The notes below the pieces were generated by a model. That model was not told where the DNA came from, did no database searches, and worked only from the letters and a program-made list of their open reading frames with translations. This document shows, one piece after another, positions 60,749 through 64,000 of a stretch of 64,000 nt of DNA; within the stretch, counting starts at the first letter, position 1, and every line of letters begins with the position of its first letter. Both the position numbers and the translations under genes were made by a program. Origin of the DNA: DASUPK01 sp963815665. GTDB taxonomy: Bacteria > Actinomycetota > Thermoleophilia > Solirubrobacterales > 70-9. The stretch is taken from the NCBI GenBank assembly GCA_963815665.1, contig CAWFHN010000016.1, positions 248,001 to 312,000 on the forward strand, in the 5' to 3' direction.

Positions 60749-60761
60749 CCCGGGCATGCCG

Positions 60762-60767
60762 TAGCCT
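60762..60767 (+). promoter_or_regulatory. Candidate -10 for leaderless mRNA of the secreted protein gene
   Basis: TAGCCT is 7 bases before the ATG at 60775; no ribosome binding site. Confidence 0.4.
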
Positions 60768-60774
60768 GCTGAGA

Positions 60775-62055
60775 ATGGCCCCCTCGGTGCAGGAGGGCGT
60801 CCAAACCGCGGGCCACGAAGTCATCGCCCTGCTGGGAGTCTGGCTGGCCCTGTTCGCGTCCGCGTGCTGCGCCTCCTCCGACCCCTCCGGTTCCTCGGCA
60901 TACCGGTCGGTGGGTGAGCCGTGCAATTCCTCGCGATTGTTTGCCGCCGACAGCGTCTGGAACGCCTGCCTCCCCGCGAACGCTCCCATCGATTCGAGAT
61001 CCAGGGAGATGGCCGAAGGGGTTCTTCACGAAGTGAATCGAGAGACATCGGCGGGGACTGGGCCCTACATCCAAACGGACAGCTACAGCACGCCGCTTTA
61101 CGTTGTGCGCGCAAAGCAGCCGGTTGTCCGCGTGTCGCTCGACGATCCGCACCGAGCCTGGCGAAAAGGCCTGCAATGCGCCTTTCGGAAGGTCCCGATC
61201 CCGAAACGTGCGCGGCCGGCTGCGGGTACCGACGCGCACATGACCGTATGGCAACCCTCGCGCGACCGGCTCTGGGAGTTCTGGCAGGCCCGCAGGGAGC
61301 GTGACGGCTGGCATGCGAGCTGGGGTGGGGCGATGAAGCATGTCTCGCAAAGCCCCGGCTATTTCGATGCGAGGTCCTGGCCGCGCCTTTCGAAGAGCTA
61401 CTGGGGGGCAACCGCCACCAGCCTGCCCGTGGTGGCCGGGACGATGCTCGTCAGAGAGCTTCGCGCGGGAGAGGTTAAGCATGCGCTGGCGCTCAGCCTG
61501 CCTGCTCCCCGCGCCGGTGTGTTCGCCTGGCCGGCACAGAGGACCGACGGCACGGGCCCTCCTGGCGCGATTCCGGAGGGCGCCCGTCTTCGAATCGATC
61601 CGAACCTGAATCTGGAGAATCTCGACCTGCCGCGGATGACATTGATCATGGCCAGGGCGGCACAGCGGTACGGCATGATCGTCCGGGACCAGACGGGTGT
61701 CGCGATCGGCTTCTATGGGCAGGACCCCGTCAAGGCGAAGAGAGACCCCTACGGGGGGCTGAGCGGTTTCTTCGGCGGTCAATCCCCGACGCAGTTGCTC
61801 GCCAGATTCCCGTGGGACAGCCTCGAGGTGGTGCGGATGAGGCTCTGCGTCATCCGGTCCCTGTCCGGAGAGCTAGGCCGGCCCGGCTTCGGCGGTGGAC
61901 CCGCGGCCGGGGTCCCGAACGCGCACCGGCCGGATTCCGGCGAGGCGGGCCAGCGCAGCCTGGGCGCTGGAGCTGACAACCGCGATGCGCTGGGCCGCCG
62001 CACGAGACGGAGGAAAGCCTCGACCGGTCCGGCGGTGCTCAGATCCACGGCGTAG
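60775..62055 (+). CDS. Secreted protein of unknown function, 3' end probably frameshifted
   Basis: 426 residues as read. A hydrophobic N-terminal segment (EVIALLGVWLALFASACC) is a signal peptide or lipoprotein signal. The core to about residue 360 (SVWNACLPANAPIDS, HMTVWQPSRDRLWEFWQ, WGATATSLPVVAGTMLV, LSLPAPRAGVFAWPAQRTDG, RYGMIVRDQTGVAIGFYGQDP) looks like a conserved exported domain I cannot name. After VVRMRLC the frame becomes Arg/Gly/Ala-rich and runs antisense to the neighbouring glycosyltransferase. One base off, the frame would end at TAG 61874-61876, sharing CTAG with that gene. An indel near 61850 is likely. Third-position GC is lower than in the rest of the window. Confidence 0.65.
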   Translation: MAPSVQEGVQTAGHEVIALLGVWLALFASACCASSDPSGSSAYRSVGEPCNSSRLFAADSVWNACLPANAPIDSRSREMAEGVLHEVNRETSAGTGPYIQTDSYSTPLYVVRAKQPVVRVSLDDPHRAWRKGLQCAFRKVPIPKRARPAAGTDAHMTVWQPSRDRLWEFWQARRERDGWHASWGGAMKHVSQSPGYFDARSWPRLSKSYWGATATSLPVVAGTMLVRELRAGEVKHALALSLPAPRAGVFAWPAQRTDGTGPPGAIPEGARLRIDPNLNLENLDLPRMTLIMARAAQRYGMIVRDQTGVAIGFYGQDPVKAKRDPYGGLSGFFGGQSPTQLLARFPWDSLEVVRMRLCVIRSLSGELGRPGFGGGPAAGVPNAHRPDSGEAGQRSLGAGADNRDALGRRTRRRKASTGPAVLRSTA

Positions 62056-63032
62056 CGATCCTCCTCGGGAATCGCGGCGGGGTCGCCACCGGACAGGACC
62101 GCAACGGATGGTGCTCCGCTCGAGCCCAGCCGACTGGCCCTCCGGCGCATCCCGACGCGTTGACGACAGACATCCATCACGCCGACTATCCGCTGGGGGC
62201 TTCGAGAAGGTCAGGAGGAACCTGCGAAGGGCACCGGGGGTGCCGGCTCGCCGTTGGGCCCGGAAGCGATCCCACGCGGTGACGCCCGTGCGGCGCTCGA
62301 CCAATCGTCGCGACCACCACGTCTCCTCGGAAAATGAACGTGCAATGGCGAGATGGGCAGCGTGCATCTCCTCCCAGTCCGACGACAGCTGATCGGAGTG
62401 AGCGTGATACCGGACCCCCACCCTCGGTGGAAAGCGCTGCCTGCCCACGAGCCAAGACGCGACACCATATGTCGAGGTCCTCGCAGAGCCCATCCCGAAA
62501 TCCACCCGCCGCCAATGCAGTGTCCCGATGGATCATCGCGGCGCTGTCCGGAATCGGGTTCTCGGGGTGAAGGAGGACGCGCCGGTGAAGTCAGGGTCGT
62601 GGTCTCCTCGGCAAGGGTCCCATGGAAGCCGAGCTCACTCGAGTCCGGCTTGCACTCGACGCAGGAGGCGGCGACCAGCACGTTCCCGGGGATCAGGGAC
62701 CAGAGGACCCCGAGATGATGCGGAAGCCATTCGTCATCGGAGTCGAGTAGGGCCACCCAGTCGTATCGAGCCGCCCTCATGCCGGTTTCCTTCGCGGCAG
62801 CCGTTCCCAGGTTTCGCTCATGCCGAATGACGCGAGCGCCGCTCGCCTCGGCGACCTCGGCGGTGCCGTCGGTTGAACCGTCATCGACCACGATCACCTC
62901 GGCCGGTTGCCTCGGCCGCTGCGAAGCGACGCTCCGCAATGCCCGGCGCAGCAGCTCCGGGCGGTTGAAGACCGAGATCACAACCGATACGGGAAGAGGT
63001 CCCTGCGAGTGCACGTCGATCGGTCTCCTCAC
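61873..63032 (-). pseudogene. Family 2 glycosyltransferase with several frameshifts
   Basis: A GT2 protein spread over different frames. 63032 to about 62584: SVVISVFNRPELLRRAL, EVIVVDDGSTDGT and LLDSDDEWLPHHL (DxD). Then to about 62430: LLHPENPIPDSAAMIHRDT and GFRDGLCEDLDIWCRVL. Then to about 62190: VGVRYHAHSDQLSSDWEEM and WWSRRLVERRTGVTAWDRF. Then to about 61995: VAVLSGGDPAAIPEEDRYAVDL. Then to the stop at 61873: VVSSSAQAALARLAG. At least four single-base shifts are needed. The first frame alone covers the donor-binding half only. Starts at GTG 63032, overlapping the flippase stop. Either a decayed gene or a run of sequencing errors. Confidence 0.7.
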
Positions 63033-64000
63033 ATGGACGGTTGTGGTCGCGGGATGTTTCGACCCGCCCACTTCGAGCCGGGTGCGACGGCGCTGACGAC
63101 GGCCTCGGCTCGCGCACGATCGCGTGGGAGCGTCCCACCGACGACCAGGAGGACGGCTGCGTATGCGACGGAGCCGACGGTGAGTGCGGTCAGCAGGCCG
63201 AGCATCCCGGGTAGGACCGGGTCGATCACGCGTGCGACGACGAACCCGCCGGCGTAGGCGGCGACCAGCCCTGCCAGCTGGCGAACCGGCCAGAGCTGAA
63301 GGATCGGCTGCGAGAGGTGGGCCCGCAACACGACGAGCTGCACACCGAGCTGTACGCAGGACCCGAGCGTGACGCCCAGAGCAGCGCCGGTCACGCCCAT
63401 TGAGATCGTCAAGACGATGGTCAGCGGGATCGTGGCCGCCATCCGAACGCCTGCGAGCGCGGTCGTCGCCAGGGGTCTCCCGACCGCAAGCAGGGCATCC
63501 GACTGGATGTTCGTCATCGTCGAGATCGCCGGCACGAGGAGGACGAGCGCGAGCGCCGTGGATGCGCTGGAGAACCCCGGTCCGAAGAGCGCCATGACAC
63601 CCGCGGCCGCCCCCCCGCCGACGGACGCCGGGAGGAACATCCCCCCGGCGACATACCTCTGCGAATCGACGAGAGCGCGATCGAAGCCGGACTGGTCCTC
63701 CCCGACGTGTCGCTCGACCAGGGTCGGGAACACCATCTCGGTGATCCGGTAGTTGAGCTCAACGAAGCGCTGACTCAGGGCCCACGCGCGGTTCCAGGCG
63801 CCGACGGCACCGAGCGAGCCATAGGCACCGAGGATCCAGGTCCCGAGCTGATCGCTCACGCCGGTGGCGAGGGAGCCCGGGGTGACCTTCAGCCCGAACC
63901 GCAGGATGTCGGGCAGCTCTCGGAACCCGTCCCGGATCTCGCCTAGCGGTACCGACCACTGCATCCACTTCGGTGACACGTAGAGGCGATGCGCCAGCGA
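63029..64000 (-). CDS. Polysaccharide flippase (Wzx/MATE-like), partial
   Basis: The right edge of the window cuts the gene; 323 residues of the C-terminal part are visible and the frame is open to base 64000. Eight or nine membrane segments (GMFLPASVGGGAAAGVMALFG, LALVLLVPAISTMTNIQSDALLAVG, IPLTIVLTISMGVTGAALG, GLLTALTVGSVAYAAVLLVVGG) with ITEMVFPTLVERH fit the oligosaccharide flippase family that moves lipid-linked sugars outward. Coupled to the GT2 gene by a GTGA overlap. Part of a surface polysaccharide cluster continuing beyond the window. Confidence 0.85.
   Translation of the reverse strand, partial: SLAHRLYVSPKWMQWSVPLGEIRDGFRELPDILRFGLKVTPGSLATGVSDQLGTWILGAYGSLGAVGAWNRAWALSQRFVELNYRITEMVFPTLVERHVGEDQSGFDRALVDSQRYVAGGMFLPASVGGGAAAGVMALFGPGFSSASTALALVLLVPAISTMTNIQSDALLAVGRPLATTALAGVRMAATIPLTIVLTISMGVTGAALGVTLGSCVQLGVQLVVLRAHLSQPILQLWPVRQLAGLVAAYAGGFVVARVIDPVLPGMLGLLTALTVGSVAYAAVLLVVGGTLPRDRARAEAVVSAVAPGSKWAGRNIPRPQPSM

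Overview
The window is GC-rich, densely coding chromosomal DNA from an actinobacterium. The gene set (GH15 trehalase-like enzyme, type II NADH dehydrogenase, cydAB, nirBD, a GlnR-like regulator, many TetR-type regulators) and the very high third-position GC suggest a soil Thermoleophilia/Solirubrobacterales-type organism; that placement is inference. Genes are packed with 4-base ATGA or GTGA start/stop overlaps, and many first genes of transcription units seem leaderless: a TANNNT hexamer lies 6-9 bases before the start codon with no ribosome binding site. I see no tRNA, rRNA, CRISPR array, insertion sequence or prophage.

Layout. 1-4.3 kb: a truncated zinc-ribbon protein kinase/ATPase, then an FGGY sugar kinase coupled to a PLP-dependent decarboxylase/lyase. 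4.4-6.1 kb: PiT phosphate transporter with a PhoU-like partner. 6.1-16.7 kb, minus strand: cydAB, and a tightly overlapping operon of a variant glucose-6-phosphate dehydrogenase, GH15 hydrolase, GMC oxidoreductase, NDH-2, aldose epimerase and cyclase-family hydrolase. 16.8-21 kb: a 51-residue CxxC protein, PspC-histidine kinase-response regulator, small proteins, a HAD phosphatase. 21-26.5 kb: pgi, tal, tkt, rpiA. 26.5-31.9 kb: redox/stress genes (aldo-keto reductase with MerR, an ArsR-SRPBCC-DUF899-DUF2182 operon, a divergent DUF899, OsmC). 31.9-35.1 kb: pgl, gnd and a canonical zwf. The window thus holds the oxidative and most of the non-oxidative pentose phosphate pathway, with two unlike G6PDH genes.

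35-48 kb is accessory: cyclophilin, SDRs, cupin, TetR regulators, RDD protein, glutamate decarboxylase, secreted proteins, a TetR-controlled SDR/CMD/SRPBCC cassette, an esterase and a cytochrome P450 behind a perfect 18-base palindrome. 48.3-55.1 kb is a nitrogen locus: nirC-nirD-nirB diverging from a glutamine synthetase-like gene, a GlnR-like regulator with a degenerate receiver domain, and a TrpD2-like protein, with GlnR-type half-sites between the two arms. 55-60.7 kb: a secreted hydrolase, two TetR genes, PAP2 protein, a stand-alone 5'-3' exonuclease, an MBL hydrolase. 60.8-64 kb begins a cell-surface polysaccharide region: a secreted protein of unknown function, a frameshifted family 2 glycosyltransferase and a flippase cut by the window end.

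The best candidates for something undescribed are (i) the glucose-processing operon with a G6PDH paralogue that lacks the conserved substrate-binding lysine, (ii) the nitrogen locus with the atypical regulator and TrpD2-like protein, and (iii) the ArsR/DUF899 redox locus. Functions are assigned from sequence motifs read by eye; no database search was run.
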